Shown in pieces: positions 37,450-49,416 of a stretch of DNA of 64,000 nucleotides (its first letter is position 1; each line of letters starts with the position of its first letter). Location of the stretch: assembly GCA_900175165.2 (NCBI GenBank), contig FWWN02000653.1, positions 32,728-96,727 of the forward strand, in the 5' to 3' direction. A model generated the notes under the pieces. That model ran no database searches, was not told the DNA's origin, and saw nothing but the letters and a program-made list of their open reading frames with translations. The stretch is from Rhizomucor pusillus. Its lineage: Eukaryota; Mucoromycota; Mucoromycetes; Mucorales; Lichtheimiaceae. The position numbers and the translations under genes were made by a program.

Positions 37450-39381
37450 TTATTTTGGATCTGATTCCTTTGTCTGCTGTTCTTCGTCAATTTTGGCTCT
37501 TTTCCGTCGATTTTCTTCATTCTTGAGCCGTTTGAGTGATTTGCGATGCCAACGACCCGTTATATGTTGCTCCCACTCCAGGTCTCCATTCAGAACCGCT
37601 GGTTCACCTGAATCCGTCTTGCATATAGGGCATACATGTTTCTTCCATTTTAACGTACGTGCCTCGCTTGTACTACACATCAAATTAGTCACGGAGGAAT
37701 ATCCAAACTGCAGCGTTTTCTCTTACTCTACGGGCTTTTCAGGTTTGGATAACAGCTTGGCGGCAATTTCGCTGAGACTCAGAGGATCAGGTAAAGGTAA
37801 ATTGCTCAAAAATGCTGAAAGCTAAGTTAACAAGGCAGATATCTATTACAGATAGCTACAGTACCTTTGGCAACATCTATAGCACAATCGCGAACCGAAT
37901 CATTCCATGCATTCAAATCTGAATAATATATGAGTACATATTGTAGCAGGATGAACGCAATGTATTCTTATTTTTACCTGTTGCATCAAGGAGATAGATA
38001 TGCACGTCCTTGGAGTTCCAGACTGTAGGTAGCAGTTTGCTCTGGATCCACTTTGTCTGTCGCTTTGCATAACGCACTGTTGCCGACTTCATGCGGTCCA
38101 AACATTCTTTCTTGATACTTTCGAGGTCATCGTCCTCCCCTTTCTCCATCGCCGTAAAATACGGATCGAATTCTTTGTATCCTTCAGAAAGAAAAATGTA
38201 AGTATTATCCGAGTTATTTGATATGAGAAAATGGAATATTTACCGATAGCCTGCCACAATCCTCTTCGATATTGGTCTAGTACTTGTCCAGGCTGTTTGA
38301 CAGAACCTTCAACAACTCGCTTTCGAAGTGACTGTATCTCATCGAACAATCCTTCCTATTTCCATGCGATGAATTTTCTGTATCTTTTCGGTTCGAATTG
38401 TAGATATGAGAGTACATACTGTAACCATTTTATCGACTCGATCCTCCAGACGTTTCTTTAGTACGGATTGCTCAGCGTATAACCAAAATATGAGCGCCTT
38501 GAATCTAATGCAAGGATTGTCAGATAGAGTCTCTTGACTTACTGTGTATCGATTCTCTTACCTAGGTCGTGCACCGTGCTCCTCATGCTGTTCCTGAACT
38601 TCTTTGAGAATCTCGCTCTGGGGTCGTCCAGTCTCATGGTAAATCTAGATCACGAACGTCAATAACATGTTGATAGCCCTATAAATGATGCCTTACTTGC
38701 AAACTGCGTAAGATTTTTCTGCGATCCGAAGGATGCCACCTATTTGCCATTATTGGATCCATTTGTTGAAGACGCCGATATAATTCTGGGGTATCCAACG
38801 CATCCAATTCAGCGGATGATTCAGGCGATTGCTGTCGCTCTACAGACTCGTTTTTACTGATCAATGTGTCATGCCAGAGCAAAGACTGCACATAGTAGTT
38901 GGTTCCTCCGACAACAACAGGAAGCTCGTTCTCGCCGCAGATCTGCTCGATCTAAAAACAAGGTCGTGTCAGATCTATCTCGCGTTTTCCAACAGCGATC
39001 TACTCACTCGCTCGGTTGCATCGCGGTGGAACTCTGTCACTCGATATTCTTCCTCGGGATCGAGGAAGTCCATTAGGTGATGCCGTACATTCTGTCGTTC
39101 ATGCACTGGCATTTTGTTTGTAATAACATCGAGGCCCTTGTAGACCTAGACATACATAAAGTTTAGTCCTAGACGCTTGCTTGCAAGTCTTGTCGTTTCT
39201 GTACCTGCATAGCATCAGCATTTATTACTTGGCCTCGTAGAGCTTTGCATAGTTCCACGGCCAGCTGCGACTTGCCCACTCCCGTAGTACCCACGATGGC
39301 AGCTATTTGGCGCATCACAGGGCGTAAAACGCAAAAGGAAAGAGGGTCAAGTTTGCTGGCTGCTGCGGGGTTCGACTGCAT
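37450..39381 (-). CDS. MOD5: tRNA dimethylallyltransferase (Mod5/TRIT1)
   Basis: A multi-exon gene. The N-terminal exon has the P-loop IAAIVGTTGVGKSQLAVELC and NADAMQV. Following exons give VYKGLDVITNKMPVHERQNV then HHLMDFLDPEEEYRV, and VVVGGTNYYVQSLLWHDTLI, the substrate-binding motifs of the MiaA/Mod5 family. The middle part contains FKALIFWLYAEQSVLKKRLE and GLWQAIGYKEFDPY. The C-terminus is a matrin-type C2H2 finger (HVCPICKTDSGEPAVL ... EQHITGRWHRKSLKR) typical of eukaryotic members. The enzyme adds an isopentenyl group to A37 of tRNAs reading UNN codons. Two in-frame ATGs, at 39,381 and 39,315, could give a longer mitochondrial and a shorter cytosolic or nuclear form, as known for yeast Mod5. 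The first ATG lies only 17 bp from the start of the divergent gene. Confidence 0.92.
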
Positions 39382-39398
39382 CAAAACTCTTTGTTGCC

Positions 39399-41603
39399 AT
39401 GGCCTCACCGCAGGGCAGCAGCAGAAGCTCCATGGATTCCCGGACAAAGGGCATTTTAAAAAAGTCGCTCCATGGTTCGTCATCTACATCAACAGGTCAC
39501 TCGTCGTCATCGTCGTGGCTCTCGCGTATTCAGTCGAAGCTTTACTCCGGGTCAAACGATAGCTTTGCTTTGCACAGGCAGGAACTGAAACGGGTCACCT
39601 TCTCTGTCAGGAATCTTACAACTGAGCATATACTGAGCAACAACGACGAAGTTGTGCCTACAGAAACTCAACATAAAATGGAGGAAATTGGCTGCAAAGA
39701 ATTGCCAAAGTATTATGAAAAGGCATGCAGGTTACATGAAGCGCCGGTCATGGATTACTTTGCCAAGCTCTTGCGGGCCAATTGGTAAATAATGCCACAT
39801 CGATCGCAGCTGTTCATGGCTAATTGGCATCAAAGAAGCTATTCAAACTTGACGTCAATCAACCTTGCGAATCATGCAATAGAACCTCGGCAAGTTGGAC
39901 CTATCGCCGACATTCTTATTATGCATTCTGAATTGCATAGTCTTGATCTATCTAATTGCAACTTGGAAGATGAAGTAAGCAAAGATATATCGTGAAACAA
40001 GACTTTTTTTTAACTTGCATAACCTCGGAAAGTCTATTCGAATTTTGCTGCATAGTCTATTGGTCAACGACAGAGCAACTGACCTCAAAATTGGAGGTAA
40101 CCTGTTGAAATGGGAAGGGATCAAATATATTGCTATCTACATCAGTCAGGTACATATTGTATTTTATGCTTGTGATTAAGTATCACTGATATATGCGGTA
40201 ATCTTGACGACGTTATTCTACAGTCGAGACGCATCAAATCTATTGACTTGTCCGGTACGACGTTTGACAAACGAGGAATGCGATATCTCTCCCAAGCTCT
40301 CGCAGCATCGACATCTCTGCGACAGGTCCGTCTTGATCGATGCGCTCTCAAACCAGCACTTCTCGAAATAATGGCAGGGGGACTCCGTCAATCGACATGC
40401 CCGCTGCACTTGTCATTGCAATATAACCGGATATCACAAAGCGGCTCACCGTGGATAGCAGCTATGCTTCTCAATGAAGAGCCGATTGAAATCTATTGGC
40501 AATGTGGCGAGTACATGAGGCGTGGTATTCAGACGCTTGACCTGACTGGAAATCCTCTTCGACATGCTATTGCGCCCTTGGCTCAAGCACTGCATAGCAA
40601 TCGTTCACTCCAGAACCTCATACTTTCCGATTGCGAGATCTATCCTGCAGAGTGTGCCATCCTTGCTGAAGCATTGGTAATTATCGGATATCAGTTGCTA
40701 ACAAAACCTGTTTATTTATTTAACTTCACCGCGTTAGCTCTCTAATCATCATCTGCAAGCACTCGATTTATCTAAAAATCCAATATCGCAAGGATCCGAC
40801 GAAGGAGTAAGTCCCTGAAGCAGCGTGGAAAGAATATTCATCTTATGATTGTTACATCTGCAAAAAAAAAAAAAGATTCAGAGTATCAAAACGACGCTTT
40901 CGAAGAATCACTTTTTGCAAGAGCTGAACTTGGCTGAAACCAGCATCGACTCGAGCGCCGCCATCGCACTGGCAGAATGTCTTCCAGAAAACAGCACTTT
41001 GGCACGTCTCGATCTGTCTCGAAATCCTCACATCACGATGGCTGGTGTTTTAGCTCTATCGATATCTATCAAAATGAACCATACATTGACGTTCTTGGAT
41101 ATTAACATACCAGTAAGGAAACTCGTGTTATAGACCCAATGTACGCCTTCTGACTTCGATATGCGTAGCCAAATGATATGGAAATGGCAGAATTGCAGAA
41201 CGAAATCGTCTCTATATGCACAAGGAATATGAAACTATCCTACGATCAGCAGCAGGTCGATAGCCATCATAGCAAGAATGCCGTAGTTGAAGACAGTTCT
41301 GTCAATGTATCATCATCATCCTCAACTGGAACTTCATCGTCATCGTCGGCACTGTCTTTACCGCAATCACACGATGAAAATGAACCTACTTCTCGGATAC
41401 CCAAGAATAAAGAAGAAGGCGATACTCGTCGTATAAATTATTCTTCTAACCCGTCCAATGATACCGCCAATGTGTCCATAGTAAGTGCGGATAGCTTAAA
41501 ATTCAACGTATGAATAATATTTTCCTAACGTAATCGTTTCTCGTCATAGTCCTCGTCATATGCTTTAGATGACATCTCACTAGTGGACGATATTCCCATT
41601 TAA
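39399..41603 (+). CDS. PPP1R37-like leucine-rich repeat protein with PP1-docking motif
   Basis: Eight exons fit in phase: 39399-39784, 39839-39974, 40033-40149, 40224-40676, 40738-40806, 40882-41112, 41169-41480 and 41550-41603, about 585 aa. The N-terminus is Ser-rich and then has KRVTFSVRNLTTEHILSNND. RVTF is a canonical RVxF docking motif for protein phosphatase 1, placed before the repeats as in animal PPP1R37. At least eight RNI-type leucine-rich repeats follow (LTSINLANHAIEP, IKSIDLSGTTFDKRGMRYL, IQTLDLTGNPLRHAIAPLAQ, LQELNLAETSIDSSAAIALA, LARLDLSRNPHITMAGVLAL). The C-terminal tail is Ser-rich and acidic. The likely role is as a targeting or inhibitory subunit of PP1; this is inferred from the motif and architecture. 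The gene is divergent from MOD5. Confidence 0.72.
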
Positions 41604-41649
41604 AATAACATTTTTGCTCTTATATTTTATCTCTACTGTGTCTGTTTTA

Positions 41650-42575
41650 ACCGAAACCTTACGGTGGATGACAGCTTGCAGAGTCATGTTTTAGATCTAG
41701 ACAAATTATGCATACTGATTTGCTGAGTGTGAGTATGCGGGGAAGGAGGACTACATCTGTTCGAATCTTTGGAGCAGCGTTTTACATAGCTCTTGATCAC
41801 AAACCAGCATGTCTTGAGTTAACTGCCCACCACTGCGCGACGTGCACGGATCAGCGACGTGTCCGATTACCAAGGTCATTGCCACCTGCGCGGACAATGC
41901 CTGCCGCTACTTCGCTCTTGCGTAAGTCTACACACGATGAACTTTGAAAGGCTCGTAGCTCTTCGTTCACACATAGTACAAGTAGATTTTGCAAGTACCC
42001 ATTGTGGGTACCACCGAATCCTCTGGAATTCATGCAAATCGCGTCTTGCTTCAAAGATATACTACAAACTTGAGCATAAACAAGATGCTCTTTTCTAACG
42101 AAAAATGTTTCCTTTTGCGTAGAACACGACAATTACGATAACGAGAAGANAAATATGGGGGTGGTTCCGGTTTGGGCCCGCATCGCGCACGAAGAACCGT
42201 CCCTCGAACTGTTGAGCCCATGGTACCCAACGTCTCGTAGTGGAACTTCGCGCTTGTGATAGGTACAACTAACCTTCTACCACCCCGGTCCCCTGCTGGT
42301 CTAAGCGGCCCATCCTGTTATCATATAGGGAAAGTTCTTCACAGGTACCTTCCAATTCGGAATTTCGTTTTTCCGTGGAAAGGGACACAAAAATTATGCG
42401 TCGTTGTCATCTGAGTTTACCTACAGGCACAATGAAAAGAAGCGTTTACTTAATCTCACCTCCATTCCAAGAAGTCCATATCCTTCGGACATTAGACATT
42501 AAACGATCTTGCATTTTGGCATTGCGACTGTCGTTTACAAAAGATCTTGAGATTGGATCATACCTTGAGCTGAAA
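41650..42575. repeat. Dispersed repeat R1, copy 2
   Basis: Uninterrupted counterpart of 2,411-3,400 in the same orientation. It supplies the sequence missing from the gap in copy 1 (42,065-42,249). It carries one undetermined base at 42,150, inside the same part of the repeat where copy 1 failed to assemble. It begins directly after the PPP1R37-like stop codon. No clear long coding frame. Confidence 0.8.
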
Positions 42576-43138
42576 TTATGAGCTCTGCCGTTTAAAGTAA
42601 CCAAGATCGTCTTGTTTCTTTCCGTAATCGAATATTATCCATGTCTTTTTTTTTTGGAAAGAATAGTTTCTATTATTTTGGTTTCCGTAGTGTAATTAGT
42701 ATCGAGGAATACAAGTCTTACCTAGACTGCGTTCTTATAAAACTCTGAGACATTCTAAGTATTCGTGTCTGTTATTTTTATACACGGAACACGATAGGGT
42801 AGGAGCCAGAAAAAAGATGATAGGATCTATTAACAGTGCTGTGCAATGAATGCTCAGAATATTTATATGTAGCAGCTGCTTACAGACCGTCGTGGTTAGC
42901 TAGCTTGCATTTGAAGATATCTGGTCACGGTAGCTTATATAATACAGCTTCTAACTCCAAAATGGTTGGTTTATGTAAATGCTGACCTCTTCTACGAGTA
43001 GTATCTTACTGATATTCCATTAATGATAGATTCTATTATGAGATATGTGTGTCAGATGTATTGCAACAGGAGCATAGTGTTGATTGTCCGAAATGATTCT
43101 TTTTACAGCGCCTTAGCAACTCAAAGGTAGACACTTCG
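42576..43138. other. Intergenic; no gene recognised
   Basis: AT-rich; no coding signal or repeat match seen. Confidence 0.4.
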
Positions 43139-43258
43139 TTGTTGCTCCGTGGATCATGTAATATGCATTGTTGTGTGAGTCTATTACAGATGAGGGGAGG
43201 ATTCCCTTTTTTGAAAATTTCCTTAATTTGGATATTTTTTAATGCTGGTCCCATCATC

Positions 43259-45495
43259 ATGCCGACTAGGCGCAGCTCTCTTTCCTATTTTCCCTTTTGC
43301 TATCGTTTGCTCACCAGTGTGTGTCCGAGCGATGGAGCAGTCAAATCTAGCAAAAGGTTCGGAATCAAGGAGCTACTTGAGCTGCTCGAAAAGGGCGATC
43401 GCAGTTTTGACTGTAACTGCTTTGACGAGACAACAACTGTACTCGAACGAGCGCTTCAGCATACTTCAGGCACCCTCGTGCCGACCATATTACAAAGACA
43501 GGCTGAAGCGTTGGAAAAAAAGGGGCATTATGACTCTGCTATGGAAAAGCTTCTATTAATAATCGAGAAACATCGCGTCACGTCGACAATATACCTTGAT
43601 TTATGCCGGGTATATCACCGCCGAGGCGAATTTCGCGATGAGCCATTGGCTCTGGACCACGCTGCCAACGAAATATCACCGTACGATGCTCGATACCCAG
43701 AGATAATCAAGCAAAAAGCACAGGTTGCAGACATCTTGTATGAAAAGAATATGCCGATTCTGAACAAGCTCTCTTACGAACTCTTTGATCAAATTTTCTC
43801 TCAACTTGACCTGCGTGATCGAGTGTGCTGCGCAGCACTTGCAAGACATGGCAGCAACGCTTCAATGCATGGACAAGCATGTGGGATATCGTTGATTTCA
43901 GCACAGAATGCAAAGGATACAACGAAGACGCAGTGAATTACATGCACAGAAACTATACTCAGCTGATACCCAAATTGGTGGGCAAACAAGTCAGGAATAT
44001 CTTGATTAAATGCCCTTCAGAAGAACGCAGATATCTTTTCGTTCTTCTACAAAGGTACAATATCGTTGGGATTGAAAGATTTGGTAAGCTATTCTTGCTG
44101 CAATAGAGTTAAATCACTCAGAAACCTGTGCTGAGCTGGTATCGAAATATAGAGGCGTTCCTTTACGACAGTACATTTGGCTTCGAGTTGCTGCTTCTAA
44201 ATTGGAATATCCTTACAAGACTTACACTCTGGGACTTTGGTGTATCCTCGCATATGTACGAATTTCCAAGTGTCGTTGCCAACTGTAGGAACTTCAGGTA
44301 TCTTTCCATTCATTTTAGCATTGATCCAAGGCGATTCCGGACTGTACGGCACATGCTCCATCTCACTCAACTTCACGTCACTGCACCGAAAAATTTGGCT
44401 GATTCACGGCTATCGAAATTTGTGTCGATGCTGATATCGAGGAGCCCTCATCTCAAAGCATTCCGCGTGGATAGCGGTTCCATGCACATCGAATGGAATG
44501 TCCTTTTGGCAGCTGCTAACAGATATTGCTCTCAATTGGATACCTTGTGCCTGAATAACCGCTCGGAAACGTTTGATGAGTCGATTTATCCAAGCCCCAT
44601 AAAGTCCCTCCAGATCAATTGCCCTATACTGAAAAGCGAACTGCTTTTTTACTTGACACGTCGACGAACCTCTCTGCAACATCTGGACTTGACATTACGT
44701 GAATGTTTGTTGTATCAAGACTTTTGGCAACCATTCAAAGACGCAGGTGGTCTTCCGAGCATTCAGCGTTTAAGTCTATCTATGGACTTGGTTACGCTTG
44801 AAGACCGAAAGAAAATGGAAAGAGGAGCTGCAACGTTACCGCCTTTGCTGTGTGCGAATGCGCAGCATGTGAGCCTCAACTATATCACATTTGATGATGG
44901 AACCGATCTCTACCAAGTCTTGGGCAAAATGCATCAACTCAAAAGTTTATCTCTCAACCTATGTTTCGGTCTAATCCCGGAAAAGCTGCAAGAGTTTGCT
45001 CGAAACTGCTCGACTCTGCGAGTTTTTACGTTTTATTATGATCCAGACCCTGTCTTTTTCGGCTGGTACCTAGGGCCAACTCGAATGCGTCAGTCGCCTC
45101 TGCTGTCTATTCGCGATGCGCTTTTCACAGCCAGTCAATTCACCAATCTTCAGAAACTACACGTTGTACCTTCGGATAATGAAAGGAGTAGTAAAGCGCC
45201 ATTGTCCGATATGCTGTCAGCACAAGATATTTCATGCCTGTGCACTCTGCAGTCGTCAAGACTCTGCAATTTCCGCTTGCAGTATCCTGTTAAAAGACCG
45301 GAAGAATATCTTCAAGCCCTCTTAACAATGCCGAGCTTAAGATATTTGTGCATCACGAATACCAATTGGGATGAAACAGACTTTTATCTCAAAGCACTCG
45401 AGCACAGTGGTAGATCGATGTTTGCATCGCTGTTCTCGACGACATTCGCGGAAGAAACCGATGCTTGTACTACAAACACGATGATGGAAAATTAA
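43259..45495 (+). pseudogene. TPR + F-box + LRR protein, frame disrupted
   Basis: The N-terminal part has TPR-like helices (ALQHTSGTLVPTILQRQAEA, LEKKGHYDSAMEKLLLIIEK, YLDLCRVYHRRGEFRDEP), then an F-box start (LNKLSYELFDQIFSQLDLRD). Within the F-box the frame must shift: the good continuation LRSTCKTWQQRFNAWTSMWD lies in another frame from 43,825. The sequence GAGTGTGCTG there looks like a 2-base GT duplication. The C-terminal part (44,122-45,495) is a leucine-rich-repeat-like region (LTRLTLWDFGVSS, FRYLSIHFSIDPR, LQHLDLTLRECLL, LKSLSLNLCFGLI). The junction to it, donor 44,084 and acceptor 44,121, is also out of phase, though an alternative intron from 44,055 to 44,134 would restore it. F-box proteins are substrate adaptors of SCF ubiquitin ligases. 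Start codon is uncertain (ATG at 43,259 or upstream). It could be a young pseudogene or a sequence error. Confidence 0.65.
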
Positions 45496-46164
45496 CATGT
45501 GCGTGCAATCAAGGGATCACTGAAACGATCTGTCGCTAACTTCAATTTAAATTAGACATGATATTTCAGAATCGAGACAATTGCGATGACAAGCACCACA
45601 TAGTTCTTGACAACGCAGCAGTCAAAGGACACGATAGAATGCCCCTGGACTTTTCATCATTCACTCCAATCTTCATCTAAATTTGTATGATCTTCTTCTC
45701 AAGTTTCTCCTTAAATATGGACACAGCCTAAGACTGTATTGCAGATATCAGCAAAGATATCGTTACTACACATGTTCATAATGTAATTCTAGTGCCTGAA
45801 GTTGGCCTTCTCCTTATTAGAGATGATATTCTCGAAATGAATGGATCTGTAGATTCGAACGAGGCATATAGCATATTATTAGGCAGCTCGAAATTTGGTA
45901 ATCAGTCCTTTCCAGATAATATCTAGTAACAACATAAGAAATGAAAGCTAATTGATAGCAATGATATTTATATAAATGTGATAAAATAAATAAAAGCAGA
46001 GCGTCTTCTCCATTTTTTTTTTCTTATTGTCCTTGTTGCGCCAGCTTTTATTTTGTGAATTCTACTCGCTTCTTTGTTCTTCCTTCGAGCTTTTCTGTTA
46101 TGTCCAAGTTATTTTTTTGTATTGATGATCTTAAGGGAAAGATCACCAATGTCCTCCTTCAATT
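45496..46164. other. Intergenic; no gene recognised
   Basis: AT-rich flank after the F-box gene; contains AATAAATAAA near 45,983-45,993 but no gene. Confidence 0.4.
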
Positions 46165-46760
46165 CATCTTTCTCTTCTTTACAGATAATTTGCTGTAGAA
46201 TTTTCGGGCACAAGCGTCTAGACCTTTTAGCGCCTCCTCAATGCTGATCTTCAGGTTATTATCCATCTTCGCCGCATGCTTCTGGAACAACTTTTCTGTC
46301 TCCTTCTTCCCTTCCTTTTCTTCCTGCTTCAACCTGCCAAATGTTTATCAACGTTTTGCTTAGCATCCTGTAGATAATCAATATATACGTACGTTTGCAT
46401 GATCTCGATCGGATTGAGGAAAGAGGAGCAGTTCGACAAATAGACGCGACAACATGCACTAGGCCCTGAATGGGCTAGCTGGTCGTCTTGTTTCAATGGA
46501 TATACGTTATTCATTACCGATGCCGACCTTTTCCATGTTACATGCATCAAGAGCATGCCCCATTCTTGTTCCCCCGTGGATTTGAGTAATATGGCTTTGT
46601 TGCCATCATGCTTTCTTTTTGGGAAGTACTACGGACAGCATTCATCGAACAAAGTGACGACCGCAGAATCAAATTTTTAGTCAAGTTACAACGTCAGAAA
46701 CCTAGCAAGGTTGCGCGGCATTATTCAGCCTTACTCATTTCTACATATGCTACTCAGAGC
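46165..46760 (-). pseudogene. Coiled-coil protein remnant
   Basis: On the minus strand 46,345-46,165 reads LKQEEKEGKKETEKLFQKHA then AKMDNNLKISIEEALKGLDA and CARKFYSKLSVKKRKMN before a stop, a plausible coiled-coil C-terminus. Just upstream DAKQNVDKHLA, preceded by an intron-like TTATCTACAG, sits in a different frame two bases off. Further upstream, near 46,600-46,500, lies GNKAILLKSTGEQEWGMLLM. The pieces look like successive exons of one decayed gene. I cannot name the family; the length and charge pattern recall meiotic or Xlr-type coiled-coil proteins, weakly. Confidence 0.35.
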
Positions 46761-47038
46761 AAGATGGGAATATGGTAACAACCGGTAAGAAAGAAAAGAA
46801 TGTTGGGAAGAGATGCAGCTTGCAAATTCAATAGAAGAAAAGTTGGGAAAATCGGGTGCTTATGCTTGTTTCGCATAAAAGCACAAAGTGATATGCATGA
46901 GGAGATATGAGTGCATTGCCCAGCTGGGGTGATTCTGATTAAATAGATACAACTACAAATCTTCTTTATCCCCACACTTTTTAAAGCAATTAACAGAGCG
47001 TTGAGAGACCTTTGAAGTCGTTGAGCTTCGTACTGTCG

Positions 47039-48518
47039 CTAGCTGCGACCGCCGCTATGTTGCTCAAATTTACTCGACGCGGCGAGATCGAGGAAATCGT
47101 GCGAGATATCCGACTCCATATATACTTTCGTGGTGCTTATAGCATCCTTCAATGAGCAGTCTGCTGTATTAGCCCGCGCATAATACACACCGAAAAGCTC
47201 GTAAAAGTGGTCTGCCGACATACGCCCGTTGCTGATCAACATGGCGCTGGAGGGTTACATCCGTAAGTTACCTAAGGATTTCTGCAAGCCAGAGTGGACA
47301 GAGGACTTCGTTTGCGCCCAGCTGCAAAAACACGGATGCAAGCTTTTCAATGGATTCTGGATTCGCCCCATATCCACGAGGTGTGTCGCAAAACGTAAAG
47401 ACAGTAGACAGGCAATGCAATTCACCCGAGACTCCGTCCAAAGAAGCACGCCTCAGATGTATATTCGGCGAGCCGCTGAAATCCACCGCCTTTATGCCTA
47501 CCCCAGGACCGACGTAAACTTTGATATCCGGCCCAAGCACGATCGAGCTTGTGCGGAAGATATTAAATTCATTAGTGCTAATGTTGAGTTTTTCTTTCAA
47601 TCCGTATCCATCTGCACTTGGAATATTGCCGCATGATAAACTCGTGCCAGATGGCGGAAGCGACTTACCCGACGCTTCCGTGTGGCGGTCCAGCTGTAAC
47701 CTTCGACTATATATCTCCGTCGTAATGACTAGAACATTTTTTTTTCGCCATGTAGTATTGCTCCAGTAAACGAATTGCCGGAAAGCTGGCAGCAGGAGCG
47801 GAAAGAGGCGAATGTCCATATTGATTGCCCTAGTAAAGTTTCGAGTGGTTCATCATACGGACAAGATGTTCCAAGCAGAGAGACAAGGACTTCTGACCAC
47901 CGCTGACATCAATGCGCTTACTACGGATGCCTTGACGTTTTGTTGAATACACGGTTCTGCTAGCTCAACAATGCAGTTAAATGGCTTCGTTTGCGATGCG
48001 TTTAGGAAATCGAAGTTTTTCGTCACACTTGTGGCGGTTGTGTTTGTGATGAACCCGTAAATTGACTGTTCGACTGTTGACCACGCAGACGTGTCCTCAT
48101 TTGAATGGTTGTAAGACCATCGACTTCATATCGTAATAAAACCGCAAGGCTTCATTGCTGTCTATCTAGTTGAACCCATTACTGCCGCATAACCGGTTCA
48201 TACGGTGAATCCAGATCCGTTTAAAGTGCCAAACTTCGCTTTTAAGCGTGTAGCCGTGACCCTTGCGTCATCAGAGAACCTTTTGCAAAGATTAGAGATT
48301 TTTCCCTTCCCCATCGAAGCATCGCAGTCAGCGCAAGTACGCGACTGTTCATCAGACGCATGGCTGTCAGAGAAGCATTGCCCTTTGTTGGCGTGTTCTG
48401 TCGTGGTGGGTGAGATTTCAGGAGGCTCAGCAGCGGTCGACGGGTTCCCGCCAGTCGCTCTCCAATGATACATTGCATGAGTATCATATAAATTACCACT
48501 GCATTGGCCTGGAAACAA
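47039..48518 (-). CDS. Unrecognised multi-exon gene, possibly damaged
   Basis: The right part (from 47,819) fits as spliced exons in phase: MDIRLFPLLLPAFRQF, intron, SKVTAGPPHGSVG, intron, ADGYGLKEKLNISTNEFNIF continuing through DIKVYVGPGVGIKAVDFSGS and GELHCLSTVFTFCDTPRGYG to PLWLAEIL, then a 40-bp intron and NGRMSADHFYELFGVYYARA to a stop at 47,039. Upstream on the same strand, about 48,090-47,860, another protein-like stretch reads NHSNEDTSAWSTVEQSIYGF, ASQTKPFNCIVELAEPCIQQ and VVRSPCLSAWNILS, with IDSNEALRFYYDMKSMVLQP before it in another frame. Several stops and a frame change lie between the upstream pieces, so the gene may be degraded or have introns I placed wrongly. No known domain is recognised. 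The cysteines and Asn-X-Ser/Thr sites suggest a secreted or surface protein. Confidence 0.45.
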
Positions 48519-48734
48519 AGTTAGACAGCAAACTTACCAAAAATCTCGTCACGCTTTTTGTGCGCTACACTTTTGTTCGCATGGTCGGTCTTTAAAATAG
48601 CGACCCTGTACTCGCTTGTTGAAGTACAAAACGTTGCCAACAAATATCAAGCAATTGATTCACCTCAATACTTTACCAATCAAGATCTTTATACTGAACG
48701 ATTGCTATCCGTTCCATTCGTTGTTACAGTTCTC

Positions 48735-49020
48735 CGCAGCATGGAAAGTTTCTATTATGCAGCAACTCCGACGGGATCTGAAAGGTATATAAAGGACGAT
48801 GTCCTAGGTACCTCGATGTTCCTCATCCTCTCAGGCGTTTTGGCTAAGATCAAGTGTAGTATCTGTTCTTTATATTTTAACAACGATAACGAGGATCATT
48901 GTTCCTCATGTTGTTACTCTTATCTTTTCCACCTGGTCTCCTGTGCGCTGGCTCGCCATCACAGTGACCGCTGGTGTCCACAACCTCACACTCTAGTTGT
49001 GCGACGCCGACAAACCAAAA
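48735..49020 (+). repeat. Dispersed repeat R2, copy 2 (Cys-rich frame open)
   Basis: Counterpart of 3,740-4,030. Here a TATATAAAG at 48,786-48,794 lies just upstream of an ATG at 48,816 that opens an 80-codon frame: MFLILSGVLAKIKCSICSLY, then cysteine- and histidine-containing HCSSCCYSYLFHLVSCALAR and HHSDRWCPQPHTLVVRRRQT. Copy 1 differs only by substitutions, with two stops. Whether the frame is expressed is unknown. Confidence 0.75.
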
Positions 49021-49055
49021 ATGAAAATGAAAACTGGAGACTATGCGTACAATGA

Positions 49056-49416
49056 TTGGGGGAAAAGGATGTTACTTGGCTGGATAAATACATATTGGCT
49101 ATAGAAGCTTTTAGAAACATACCACTGTTTGTATTTAGTGGGAATAACCAGTGTATTATGTTTCCTGATTCAAAATACAGTTCATATCCACTCATGTAGT
49201 ATTTTCTTGTGTATGATAGTTCAATACTTACCGTAATTGCATTACACAATATCCGTTTAAGGGATACAGACTAAATCTACCGCATGGTGCTCACACAAAG
49301 CCTGATGATGGGAGGTTGTTGTGTTAAAAGGACAAACTCCGAATGACTTTTTTCATCGCAGCAAAGCATGAATTTTTTGAATGCCTTTTCCCCGTTGCCC
49401 AGTTGCTCTTTCCGAA
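49056..49416. other. Intergenic; upstream of GH20 gene
   Basis: No gene recognised. The region just before 49,417 is open upstream to an ATG at 49,381, which would add 12 residues to the GH20 protein. Confidence 0.4.
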
